The notes under the pieces: model-generated
The model's database searches: none
The model's input: the letters and a program-made list of their open reading frames with translations, nothing else
What the model was told of the DNA's origin: nothing
NCBI RefSeq assembly: GCF_023652955.1
Contig: NZ_JAKLOY010000004.1
Location: forward strand, 310,001-374,000
DNA from: Geomonas sp. Red32
GTDB taxonomy: Bacteria; Desulfobacterota; Desulfuromonadia; Geobacterales; Geobacteraceae
Length of the DNA stretch: 64,000 nt
Direction of reading: 5' to 3'
Translations under genes and position numbers: made by a program
Shown: in pieces, positions 17,171 to 24,324 of the stretch
How positions within the stretch are numbered: position 1 is the stretch's first letter
Layout of the letters: each line of letters begins with the position of its first letter

Positions 17171-18419
17171 ATTTTTCGTAGGCCTCCTTCAGGATGTGGT
17201 CGTAGTTGAATTTACGATACGACTTGCCGTTGTACTCGCGAGCAATAGCTTCCCATTTCTTGGAAATAAGCGCCGCCTTTAGCAATTTGTTTGAGGAGCT
17301 AAAGTTTACAAACGCTTTCAGGTGCTCCTGCTCAGACCGACACATTGCGGCCACAAATTCTTCGACGGTTTTGAATCCAGCAAGTTTGTGGCCTTCACCT
17401 AGGATCTGGAATTTCCCCCAAGAGCAAGCTTTCAGTGCTGCAGACTTGTCCAAATTGTACGCCTTGGCCAACCGGGGAAAGCTATTACCATAAATATCGT
17501 CCCCTACTTTTTCGCCTTTCTTACGCTTTCTGTGAGCTTTATTTGAAGAAATATCTGGATTTTGACTATTAAACCTTCCGAAAGGTGAGGTATTCCTTGA
17601 AAAGACATGACGTTCATAGAGAATCCTTGGTCTGTTCTTGTTGTCAAAGCCTTTTCCACCTTCGATCTTGGCCACGGCCTTAATAACCTCAACTTCGCAC
17701 CCTATAGCCTTTGCAGCGTTACGATAGTCTTCCTCGGTTATGGTCTCTCCCGTAAACCCTTTCAAGAAGTCCAACGACGCCTGATCGTTTGTCACCTTGC
17801 AGACAGGCAATCCTTTTGCGGTTGCTGTTTCTACGGTTTTCGGCCCCTTACCATCACCGTATTCCGCCTGAACTTTTCCTGTAGCCAGTGTTTGAACCGG
17901 GTTCTCAGGCGGCTTCACGGGTTTCGCATCGGCCGTCTTAGTTTCACCTACAGGGAGGCCGGAGGCGTCTTTTGGATGCGGCTTCGTTTGCCCCTCCAAC
18001 TTCAGTTTAGGGCTTATCACGGTGACCAGTTTGTTTCCCCAGTCTGAGACAACCTCCGTGACTTGCTTCAGCGACCCATCCAGCCGGGCGAGATATAACC
18101 TTACAACCTGGTCGGGGCTTTCCGTCAGCACCGTTGGCAACTGACCTGAAGCCCCGCTGGAAAGAACTTTCTTCTCCTGACCGTACTCCACTTGTGCTGT
18201 CGCGTTTCGGATGGGGTTGCGATCCATGTCCACCAGTTGGAAGGTCACCCCCATAACGGCTTTCGCAGCGAGAGCTATCTGCTGTCCAGCTTTAATCTGG
18301 TTAGGGTCCGGTATACCGTTAATCTTACATAGGTGGTCAACTGTCGTATGGTGGGATTTGGCAACTGCGCTCAAAGTATCGCCCTCTTTGAAGACGTAGA
18401 AATCGCTTGTGTTGCTCAC
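17151..18419 (-). CDS. LysM plus N-acetylmuramidase effector (type VI-type cargo)
   Basis: A 422-residue protein without a signal peptide. Residues ~8-52 form a LysM peptidoglycan-binding domain, ~55-210 a linker region rich in Lys, Pro and Thr, and ~225-420 an N-acetylmuramidase domain (DUF3380/PF11860 type). The muramidase part shows Ala-Lys-Ile-Glu-Gly-Gly-Lys-Gly followed by Arg-Ile-Leu-Tyr-Glu-Arg-His; a Glu here would be the catalytic acid. It should cut glycan strands of a neighbour's cell wall. The GTG start overlaps the PAAR stop by 4 bp (GTGA), and the putative immunity gene overlaps its end. PAAR linkage suggests delivery on a type VI spike; no Hcp, VgrG or Tss gene is in the window. 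Confidence 0.82.
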   Translation of the reverse strand: MSNTSDFYVFKEGDTLSAVAKSHHTTVDHLCKINGIPDPNQIKAGQQIALAAKAVMGVTFQLVDMDRNPIRNATAQVEYGQEKKVLSSGASGQLPTVLTESPDQVVRLYLARLDGSLKQVTEVVSDWGNKLVTVISPKLKLEGQTKPHPKDASGLPVGETKTADAKPVKPPENPVQTLATGKVQAEYGDGKGPKTVETATAKGLPVCKVTNDQASLDFLKGFTGETITEEDYRNAAKAIGCEVEVIKAVAKIEGGKGFDNKNRPRILYERHVFSRNTSPFGRFNSQNPDISSNKAHRKRKKGEKVGDDIYGNSFPRLAKAYNLDKSAALKACSWGKFQILGEGHKLAGFKTVEEFVAAMCRSEQEHLKAFVNFSSSNKLLKAALISKKWEAIAREYNGKSYRKFNYDHILKEAYEKYAKQRH

Positions 18420-19030
18420 CCTTCACCTCCCTCATCGAGAGCATCTGTGTCATCGACAACTTCCATCTCCTCTATAACTTCCCACTCCTCAGCACCAATA
18501 ACCCAGGCTATTACGTCTCGCTGCTCCGTTGTAAAGAACCTGCTACTCACCCCACGTTCGTCAGTCGAGACTGTCGTGACGTACTCCCCTTCCGTGGTCG
18601 TGATCTCTATGGGCAGTCCGGCATACTCAATACCATTATGGTTGCCGGCGGCGAGCATTTCGCTGAGGTCAAATGCGAGACTGTGATTCACCCCGTCCTG
18701 CGTTGTCTCAGCGGGTACGGTCGCTAACCCACCCGGAGTTCTGCCAATGAAAACATTTGAAGATCCACTGGTAATCTTGCCACCATGCGCCGTTGAGCAA
18801 CCAACGAAGGCTGCCGGTTTGCCATTGATCAGAACACAATTGCTCCCCTCAATTATCGTGTCCCCGCAGGCTATCCGGTCTCCGACTCGCGCCGCAGGCT
18901 GGTTGTCGTGGTAGGTGTTAGGGGAACCGGAAACGATGGACGTCTCCCCATGGATTGGGCAGGAGACGCTGTCACCGATACGTGCAGCTGGCCGCCCACT
19001 CAGTGCGTCACAATTGAAATAAATTGGCAT
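18416..19030 (-). CDS. PAAR-domain spike-tip protein
   Basis: About 204 residues. I use the ATG at 19030 because AGGAG lies 6 nt upstream; an upstream in-frame codon at 19054 would add eight residues. Residues ~1-100 are a PAAR domain with repeated Pro-Ala-Ala-Arg-x-Gly-Asp motifs and Ser-Cys-Pro-Ile-His-Gly, which folds into the sharpened cone capping VgrG. The C-terminal ~100 residues are acidic and unassigned, perhaps an adaptor for the next gene. It overlaps the muramidase gene by GTGA. It probably carries the LysM-muramidase as cargo. Confidence 0.88.
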   Translation of the reverse strand: MPIYFNCDALSGRPAARIGDSVSCPIHGETSIVSGSPNTYHDNQPAARVGDRIACGDTIIEGSNCVLINGKPAAFVGCSTAHGGKITSGSSNVFIGRTPGGLATVPAETTQDGVNHSLAFDLSEMLAAGNHNGIEYAGLPIEITTTEGEYVTTVSTDERGVSSRFFTTEQRDVIAWVIGAEEWEVIEEMEVVDDTDALDEGGEG

Positions 19031-19074
19031 ATGCGGCTCCTCACAGGCAGTCACAAACCCTTAAAGATTGACAA

Positions 19075-19102
19075 ATTCTAATCACACTTCCATGGCTGTC
19101 AA
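19075..19102 (-). promoter_or_regulatory. Sigma-70 promoter for the PAAR operon
   Basis: On the minus strand TTGACA (19102-19097), a 16-base spacer and TAGAAT (19080-19075), about 45 nt before the PAAR start. The -35 is perfect and the -10 matches five of six. The cassette therefore seems to bring its own promoter. Confidence 0.6.
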
Positions 19103-19154
19103 GAAGGTGAAGTAGCAGACTCCGACGACTCAGAGGGACGCTCACCTTACGCCC

Positions 19155-19200
19155 CACATAAAAGCCCGCCACCTCGAAGAGGTGAGCGGGCTTTTGTTCG
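19155..19200. terminator. Rho-independent terminator (direct-repeat copy 2), serving the PAP2 gene
   Basis: Same 41-bp hairpin as at 16512, with one loop base changed. It ends 21 bp from the 3' end of the minus-strand PAP2 gene. A- and T-runs on both sides allow termination in both directions. Confidence 0.85.
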
Positions 19201-19216
19201 TCGGGACTACTACGCT

Positions 19217-19936
19217 CTACAGATGCAGCTTGGTCATGACACCGGACGTTATGTGCAGCGTGGTGGAGAGGGTCTTGTTCACCCAGGAGAAGGAGCAGGC
19301 GAGCTGGTAGGTGTAGAAGAAACAGCAGGCGTAGAAGAGGGAGGGGGAGCTAGCAGTCAGCTTCAGGATGGGCGGGGCCAGCTTTCCACGGACGACGGGA
19401 TGGCATGCCAACCAGGTGACGGAACCGCCCAGCAAGCCCCCCGCGATGATGTCGGTGGGGTAGTGAAATCCGAGATACATCCTCGGAATGGAGATGAAGA
19501 GGGTGACGTAGAGAAAAGCGATGATGCCGATCCTGCGGTTGACGAGGAAGAGGCCGGTGACCAGTGCATAGAAGAGGGCGGCATGGTCGCTGGGGAATGA
19601 GTTCCAGTGCACAAGCTCCGTCACCGAGACGGTGTAGGGAAGCTGGAGATGGAGGGCGGAGAGGTGCAAAGGCCGGGCACGGAACGGGAGAACCTCGCTC
19701 GACAGCCGCGAGACAAGCACGGCGGCGACCGCCGAGAAGGCAACGCAGATGAGCTTCTGCCGGTTTTCTTCCTGGCGCTCGCTGGGGAGGAACCACGCCC
19801 ACCAGAGAAGGAGGGCCACCGGCCCCCCCTTTTGAAAGTCATCGGCGGTCAGCCAGTGTACCCAGAAATCGAAGGTCCAAGAGTGGTGTGCGAAACCGTT
19901 GAGAAAGTGCAAGATCCCCGCATCGAAGAAATTCAT
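19217..19936 (-). CDS. PAP2-family membrane phosphatase
   Basis: A 239-residue inner-membrane protein with about five to six helices and the three-part PAP2 signature: Arg-Ala-Arg-Pro, Pro-Ser-Asp-His, and Pro-Arg-Met-Tyr-Leu-Gly-Phe-His-Tyr-Pro-Thr-Asp. These give the phosphate-binding Arg, the His proton donor and the His/Asp nucleophile pair. Family members dephosphorylate undecaprenyl pyrophosphate, phosphatidate or other lipid phosphates. Proximity to hopanoid genes is suggestive but the substrate cannot be read from sequence. It is convergent with hpnH across the inserted cassette. Confidence 0.85.
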   Translation of the reverse strand: MNFFDAGILHFLNGFAHHSWTFDFWVHWLTADDFQKGGPVALLLWWAWFLPSERQEENRQKLICVAFSAVAAVLVSRLSSEVLPFRARPLHLSALHLQLPYTVSVTELVHWNSFPSDHAALFYALVTGLFLVNRRIGIIAFLYVTLFISIPRMYLGFHYPTDIIAGGLLGGSVTWLACHPVVRGKLAPPILKLTASSPSLFYACCFFYTYQLACSFSWVNKTLSTTLHITSGVMTKLHL

Positions 19937-20143
19937 TACAAAGCCTCACTTTCTGCCAATCCTCTACAAGGCACTGCTTTAGCTCATATAACTCCAAACT
20001 GGTGCCACATCAGGCACTGAAAATGTAAGAGGTGATTCACTGTATCGTTTACAAAACAGTACCATAACTCTTACCTCTGTCAGCGGCCTCTGTCAATGCG
20101 GACGGCCCTATGACATCAATTTATTTTAACAGTGACAGCCTAA

Positions 20144-20178
20144 GTCACAGCCACCAGGGCTGTGAGAGTGGCTGTGAC
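20144..20178. repeat. Perfect 11-bp inverted repeat before the GTGGAC array
   Basis: GTCACAGCCAC, a 13-base loop, then GTGGCTGTGAC. It lies in the 611-bp gap between the PAP2 gene and the four-helix gene. It has no T-run, so it is not a standard terminator. Parts of the stem (GTGACAG, CACAGC) recur around it. Confidence 0.7.
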
Positions 20179-20250
20179 AGGCACAGCTAACTCTGCCCCG
20201 CCGGATGGTTGGTGGTCGTTGACAGCCACGACAACCTGCGGTTTGCTTTT

Positions 20251-20506
20251 CGTGGACGCTGGTGGACGCTGGTGGACGCTGGTGGACGCTGGTGGACACT
20301 GGTGGACACTGGTGGACGCTGGTGGACTCGGGTGGACTCGGGTGGACTCGGGTGGACTCGGGTGGACTCGGGTGGACTCGGGTGGACTCGGGTGGACTCG
20401 GGTGGACTCGGGTGGACTCGGGTGGACTCGGGTGGACTCGGGTGGACGGAGGGTGGACGGAGGGTGGACGGAGGGTGGACGGGGGGTGGACGGGGGGTGG
20501 ACGGGG
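20251..20506. repeat. Tandem GTGGAC array: 19 ten-bp units then 6 eleven-bp units
   Basis: Nineteen 10-bp units run from 20251 to 20440: seven of the GGTGGACGCT/GGTGGACACT type (the first begins with C), then twelve perfect GGTGGACTCG. Six 11-bp units follow to 20506: three GGTGGACGGAG and three GGTGGACGGGG. All 25 keep the GTGGAC core; only the 3-4 base tail changes, in blocks. The array ends 41 bp before the four-helix gene. Unit length is not a multiple of three, so it is not coding. Direct spacer-free repeats rule out CRISPR. Confidence 0.95.
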
Positions 20507-20547
20507 GGAGCTCTGTCGAGCCAGGTGGAAACTGACGGGAGGATGAA

Positions 20548-21186
20548 ATGGACGAGCCGCTTATTCCGCAGCACGGCGGGTACCGTAAGCTGGTGAGCTT
20601 CCAGGTGGCGCAGGTGGTCTACGACTTCACGGTGCGCTTTTGCGACCGCTTCGTCGAGCGGCGAAGCCGCACTCACGACCAGATGGTGCAGGCGGCCCGC
20701 TCGGGGGTGCAGAATATTGCCGAGGGCAGCCAGGCGTCGGGGACTTCGAAGAAGACGGAGCTGAAACTGACCAACGTGGCCCGCGCCAGCCTTGAGGAGC
20801 TCCGCCTCGACTACCAAGACTTCCTGCGCCAGCGAAACCTGCCCCTGTGGGACCACCATGACCCGCGCCGCCAGTCCTTGGTCGACCTCCGCCCCCCAGA
20901 CGCCGACGCCGTCGCCGCCTGGGTCAACGCCCAACACCACACCACACCACACCACACCCCGCCGTCCACCGGGTCCACCGGGTCCACCGGGTCCACCGGG
21001 TCCACCGGGTCCACCGGGTCCACCCACGCACCGCTTGCCGAAATCGCGGCCAACGGCGCCCTAGTCCTCATCGCGGTGGCGTGTAGCCTGCTTGAGCGCC
21101 AGCTTGCCACCCAAGCCTCCGCCTTCGAGTCCAACGGCGGCTTCACCGAACGCCTCTACCGAGTGAGGAAAGCCCGGCTGAGCTGA
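20548..21186 (+). CDS. Four-helix-bundle protein with suffix domain, split by a Ser-Thr-Gly repeat
   Basis: A 212-residue protein of the four-helix-bundle (S23/23S intervening-sequence-like, Avd-related) family. Residues ~12-92 carry the typical helices, with Gln-Ala-Ala-Arg-Ser-Gly-Val-Gln-Asn-Ile-Ala-Glu-Gly. The C-terminal part (~160-212) resembles the four-helix-bundle suffix domain, with Asn-Gly-Ala-Leu and Gly-Gly-Phe-Thr-Glu-Arg-Leu-Tyr. Between them lies a low-complexity linker of His/Thr/Pro followed by Ser-Thr-Gly repeats at ~140-160. The start is set by GGGAGG 5 nt upstream. Relatives bind nucleic acid, and one is the accessory protein of diversity-generating retroelements; no reverse transcriptase is in the window. 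It ends 6 bp from the convergent NlpC/P60 gene. Confidence 0.85.
   Translation: MDEPLIPQHGGYRKLVSFQVAQVVYDFTVRFCDRFVERRSRTHDQMVQAARSGVQNIAEGSQASGTSKKTELKLTNVARASLEELRLDYQDFLRQRNLPLWDHHDPRRQSLVDLRPPDADAVAAWVNAQHHTTPHHTPPSTGSTGSTGSTGSTGSTGSTHAPLAEIAANGALVLIAVACSLLERQLATQASAFESNGGFTERLYRVRKARLS
20964..21024. repeat. Seven in-frame 9-bp GTCCACC repeats inside the four-helix gene
   Basis: GTCCACC occurs at 20964, 20973, 20982, 20991, 21000, 21009 and 21018, a strict 9-bp period that encodes Ser-Thr-Gly repeats. GTCCACC is the exact reverse complement of GGTGGAC, the core of the upstream array, so the two arrays are inverted relative to each other. Confidence 0.95.
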
Positions 21187-21192
21187 CGAAAG

Positions 21193-21924
21193 TTACACTA
21201 CCCGCCGCGCCCCCATGAACCTCGACTGGTAATAGCTGCTGTTGATGTCGGAGACGGTGACCTCGCCTTTCCCGGAGGAGGCGTGGATCATCTTTCCATC
21301 GCCCAGGTAGATCCCGACATGGGAGGGGTAGGAGGCATAGGTGTGGAAGAAGAGGAGATCGCCCTTCTTCAGCTCGCCAAGTGGCACCCCCTCTCCCAGG
21401 TGCGCCTGCTCGCGCGCGGTCCTCGGCAGATCGACCTGGTGCTCGCGGAAGACCTGCTGGACGAAACTGGAACAGTCAATACCGTCCCCCCCTTCGCCGC
21501 CGAAACGGTACGGGGTCCCCAGGAAACGCTCGGCGGTGGCCTCGATCCCGGTAGGGTCTCCCGCACCGGCCAATACACCGCTCCCCACCGGCTCGGCCGG
21601 CTGTTCTCCGGCAGGCGGCAGCGGAACCGGTCCGGACGCGGTCTGCCAGCCGGTGAAATTGCGGGGAAGCCCCCTCCCCCACGACTCCAGCACGCTGCCG
21701 CCGGTCACCGCGGAGTGATCGCCTCCGCCGATCGACAGGGTGCTCTGCATCATCTCTATCCGCAGCATCTCGGCAGCCACCTGCTCGGGCTTCAAGGACG
21801 CGGTCTCTCCGGCGCCCACCGAATCGAGCAGCGCCTGAAAGCGGCCCTCCTGGCCCCGGCTCCCCGCCGCCTCCGCTGCCGGGAACGGCACGGTACTCAC
21901 CACCTGCAAAGGATCTACCTTCAT
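21193..21924 (-). CDS. NlpC/P60-family cell-wall peptidase
   Basis: About 243 residues. The C-terminal ~115 residues are an NlpC/P60 (C40) domain with catalytic Cys in Gly-Ile-Asp-Cys-Ser-Ser-Phe and His in Ser-His-Val-Gly-Ile-Tyr-Leu-Gly; such enzymes cut peptide stems of peptidoglycan. The N-terminal ~120 residues are low-complexity with no signal peptide that I can see, somewhat like flagellar rod-associated or export-targeted hydrolases. I choose the ATG at 21924 with GAGGTG nine bases upstream; a GTG at 21936 is possible. It converges on the four-helix gene with only 6 bp between stops. Confidence 0.8.
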   Translation of the reverse strand: MKVDPLQVVSTVPFPAAEAAGSRGQEGRFQALLDSVGAGETASLKPEQVAAEMLRIEMMQSTLSIGGGDHSAVTGGSVLESWGRGLPRNFTGWQTASGPVPLPPAGEQPAEPVGSGVLAGAGDPTGIEATAERFLGTPYRFGGEGGDGIDCSSFVQQVFREHQVDLPRTAREQAHLGEGVPLGELKKGDLLFFHTYASYPSHVGIYLGDGKMIHASSGKGEVTVSDINSSYYQSRFMGARRVV

Positions 21925-22276
21925 CTCCGTCTTCACCTCGTCCGCACCCCGTGCCGGGGCGCAAAAAGAGCGGGTTTTTTTGACACCGGCAAAGCCCGGG
22001 TGTCAACTGTCCGTCAAACTTCCCGTGCAGGTTGAGGGCGCACCCGCTGTTTCCGGGCCCCCCCCTACCGCTGCTGCGGGCGGACTCCTAAGAGCTGCAA
22101 AAATCCGACCAACGGCAGGAGGCCCGGTGCCCGGGAATTTCTCCCGCCACTGCGGATGTTATTGACCTTGAGCCGATTTTAGTCTAAAACGTTGGTCTAC
22201 AATTAGGACCATACCGTGCCCGGCAAGGAGGTATGGAACCGGCGAAGCCGCCGGTGAGGAAGTATCAGGAGGGGCT
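21925..22276. other. 352-bp intergenic region between divergent genes
   Basis: No gene seen. It holds a hairpin TTGACACC...GGTGTCAA (21980-22006) in the leader of the NlpC/P60 gene and, on the plus strand, a candidate promoter TTGACC (22162-22167), 17 bases, TAAAAC (22185-22190), serving the coiled-coil genes. The middle (22040-22140) is GC-rich with short inverted repeats of no recognised class. Confidence 0.4.
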
Positions 22277-22663
22277 ATGCGGCGTTTTGCAATGATAGTG
22301 ACGGCAGTGATCTTTTCGGCTACCGCGGCGTGGGGAGCGGCTGGCAAGGTTCCCAAGGACATCTCCGAGCGGATCAAGATGAGCACCGAACGGGTCGAAA
22401 AGCTCAAGGCCGGTAAGGTCGGCGAGTATGCGAAGGATATGCTGGACGCAGCCTCCACCAGCCTGGTGGTCGCCCAGGGGGCGGTCGCCAACGGCAACGA
22501 GAAGCTCGCCACCCAGCAGGTCGAGAGGGCCGAGTTGCAGGCCACGGTAGCCGAGGCCCAGGCGAGCGAAAAGGAGCTGGCCGAGGAGATCGCTCTCAAC
22601 CGGGTCCAGCTCAAGAAGCTCGAATCGCAGCTCGAACACTACCTGGCACCGGAGGAGAAATAA
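22277..22663 (+). CDS. Small periplasmic coiled-coil protein, DUF4398-like
   Basis: 128 residues with a signal peptide (cleavage near Ala-Trp-Gly-Ala, about 21), then almost entirely helical and charged, with heptad-like spacing. It recalls DUF4398 proteins, which usually stand before OmpA/Pal-type lipoproteins, but that match is by general pattern only. One base separates its stop from the next gene, which is similar in style, so they are translated as a pair. The CAGGAGGGGC leader is a strong ribosome site. Function unknown; an envelope-structuring role is inferred. Confidence 0.75.
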   Translation: MRRFAMIVTAVIFSATAAWGAAGKVPKDISERIKMSTERVEKLKAGKVGEYAKDMLDAASTSLVVAQGAVANGNEKLATQQVERAELQATVAEAQASEKELAEEIALNRVQLKKLESQLEHYLAPEEK

Positions 22664-22664
22664 G

Positions 22665-23327
22665 ATGCGCCGACTGATCGCCATTTGCCTGGTCGCCCTG
22701 CTCATTCCGGTGGCGGCCTTCGCCGACGAAAAATCCAAGGCCCAGAAGGAGCTGGAGACCGCCAAGGTCGCCATCGACGCCTTCGCCAACAAGTCGGGTG
22801 ACAGCAAGCTCGTGACCGCCGACGTGGAGGCGGCCCGCGCCATGCTGAAGAAGGGGGAGGATGCCTTCAAGGAGGGCAAACCGATGTTCGGCGACCTCAA
22901 GCCCGAAGCCGGCCGCGACGTCAAGCACTTCGCCGCCATGGTGGAGCTCTACCTGACCATGGGGCAGACCAGGCTCGACAAGGAGAAGGATGCCGAGGAA
23001 CTGAAGGTGATGACCGCCCAGATAACCAAGCTCAAGGCGCGGGTCAAGGTCTTCGAGGACCGAAACGCCGAGCTCGAGAAGCTCCGCTCGGACGCCATCC
23101 TGTGGGATACCGCCATCAAGGACATGGAATCGGTCAAATCGGAGAATGCCAAGCTGAAGGAGAAGAACAACAAGCTGATCCTGGAGAGGAAGAACATGAC
23201 CGCCGAGATCGAAAAGCTCAAGGCGGAAGTGGAGCAGTACAAGCCTGCGGCCCCAGTGGCGGCGCCTTCACCGGCTCCCGCTCCGGCGGTCCCCCCCGCC
23301 GACGCACCGGTGGAGCCTCCGAAGTAG
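22665..23327 (+). CDS. Periplasmic coiled-coil protein with Pro/Ala-rich tail
   Basis: 220 residues: signal peptide (cleaved after Ala-Phe-Ala, about residue 20), a helical domain at ~20-110, a long coiled coil at ~110-195, then a Pro/Ala tail. No catalytic motif. It begins one base after the preceding coiled-coil gene and ends before a clean terminator, so the two form a bicistron. A Pal-like lipoprotein lies 1 kb downstream. I do not recognise a named family. Confidence 0.75.
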   Translation: MRRLIAICLVALLIPVAAFADEKSKAQKELETAKVAIDAFANKSGDSKLVTADVEAARAMLKKGEDAFKEGKPMFGDLKPEAGRDVKHFAAMVELYLTMGQTRLDKEKDAEELKVMTAQITKLKARVKVFEDRNAELEKLRSDAILWDTAIKDMESVKSENAKLKEKNNKLILERKNMTAEIEKLKAEVEQYKPAAPVAAPSPAPAPAVPPADAPVEPPK

Positions 23328-23360
23328 GTGAAGCAGGAGTAGTTACCAAAGGACAACATA

Positions 23361-23388
23361 AAAGGCGGGGATGCTTCCCCGCCTTTTT
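23361..23388 (+). terminator. Rho-independent terminator after the coiled-coil pair
   Basis: AAAGGCGGGG, a five-base loop, CCCCGCC and a T-run. The A-run on the left lets it also stop the convergent 68-residue gene at 23416. Confidence 0.9.
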
Positions 23389-23415
23389 CATTTCGCCCGG
23401 TACCCGGCCCGCCGC

Positions 23416-23622
23416 TCAGTCCCCGAACGCCTCATCGTTGGCGATCTGCGGCCCCCCCTGCTGCGCCTTGGTGACGGTCCCCTGGTACAGGATGTACTGG
23501 CGCTGGCAGGCGCACGAGTAGATGAGCTTGACGCTCCGGTGGTCCTGCACGTAGCTCGGGTAGTCGTTGCGGAGCCCACATTCGCAGATGAAGCCGTTCT
23601 CGTCGTTTACGATCGCGCCCAT
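23416..23622 (-). CDS. Small zinc-ribbon-like hypothetical protein
   Basis: 68 residues with two Cys pairs, Cys-Glu-Cys (14-16) and Cys-Ala-Cys (about 37-39), spaced like a small zinc ribbon. No other domain. An AGGGGGAGG precedes the ATG. It is convergent with the coiled-coil pair and shares its terminator. Function unknown. Confidence 0.6.
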   Translation of the reverse strand: MGAIVNDENGFICECGLRNDYPSYVQDHRSVKLIYSCACQRQYILYQGTVTKAQQGGPQIANDEAFGD

Positions 23623-23857
23623 GCCTCCCCCTAACCCACCGAAATAACATAAAAAGCCAGCCGCGCCCGCGGAGGGGCACGGCCTGCAGCATCCCCGCCG
23701 GGGCGGCCCCGGCCGGGTAACTGGCGTACGGTACCTTAAAATTTAACTATAAGCAATAATTATGTATACGATTCTAGGGAGCGGGGTACGAATGTCAACG
23801 CGGGGGAGGAAAATAACCTATTGCCTGCGAAGCGTATTTGGTGTAAATCTTCGCCTC

Positions 23858-24187
23858 ATGAGAAACTTGCTGGAGCGACATATCGGCAGAACCGGGCACC
23901 TCTCCCTGGTGGTCCTCCTCTGCCTGCTGCTGGCCGTCATCTGGACCGGCACCCCGGACTCCGGCCGGGCACATCACGTCAAGCCGCACCCGCGGGCCGT
24001 CCTCGAGGTGGGCGGAACGATCCGCCAGGAGGCCTCCGCCCGCGAGGTGGTGGCTTCCCGCGAGACCCTCATCCCCTCCCCCGGCGTCACCGCCAGCGAG
24101 CGTCCCAACCACTTCTCCCGGGTCACCGAGCCCTGCTGCTCCTTCGTCCCATCCCAAAGCGAGGCGCGAGCCCCCCCTCGCGCCTGA
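23858..24187 (+). CDS. Hypothetical single-pass membrane protein (weak)
   Basis: About 109 residues from the ATG at 23858. There is one hydrophobic helix (about 15-32) followed by a His/Pro-rich tail with a Cys-Cys pair near the C-terminus. I see no good ribosome site and no family resemblance; a longer in-frame start at 23762 exists. The case rests on the membrane helix and on plus-strand continuity with the Pal-like gene. It could be spurious. Confidence 0.35.
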   Translation: MRNLLERHIGRTGHLSLVVLLCLLLAVIWTGTPDSGRAHHVKPHPRAVLEVGGTIRQEASAREVVASRETLIPSPGVTASERPNHFSRVTEPCCSFVPSQSEARAPPRA

Positions 24188-24324
24188 AAAGCACCGCAGC
24201 CCCTCCCCTATAACCCGACGCCACCGCACCTAGCCGGTGCCCGCGGCCGCCCATTGGCGGGCGCCCCCGGGATATTTGCGTCTTTCTCCAACTTTCAACC
24301 ATGGACAAAGGAGTACCGTACGCT

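Larger units (their letters stand above)
16512..19195. other. Inserted effector cassette bounded by duplicated terminators
   Basis: Three overlapping minus-strand genes (PAAR, LysM-muramidase, secreted protein) of visibly lower GC and different codon use lie between two 41-bp direct repeats, each a full terminator. Removing the segment would leave hpnH and the PAP2 gene convergent on a single shared bidirectional terminator. This looks like an acquisition that duplicated the terminator. No integrase or transposase is present. Confidence 0.55.

Noticed and set aside
20251-20506. CRISPR array
   Set aside because: Units are directly abutting, 10-11 bp, with no unique spacers and no cas genes.
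20162-20596. Open frames across the GTGGAC array, rich in Trp-Thr and Val-Asp
   Set aside because: They exist only because the repeat has no stop codon in some frames; the 10/11-bp unit shifts frame every copy and no start signal is present.
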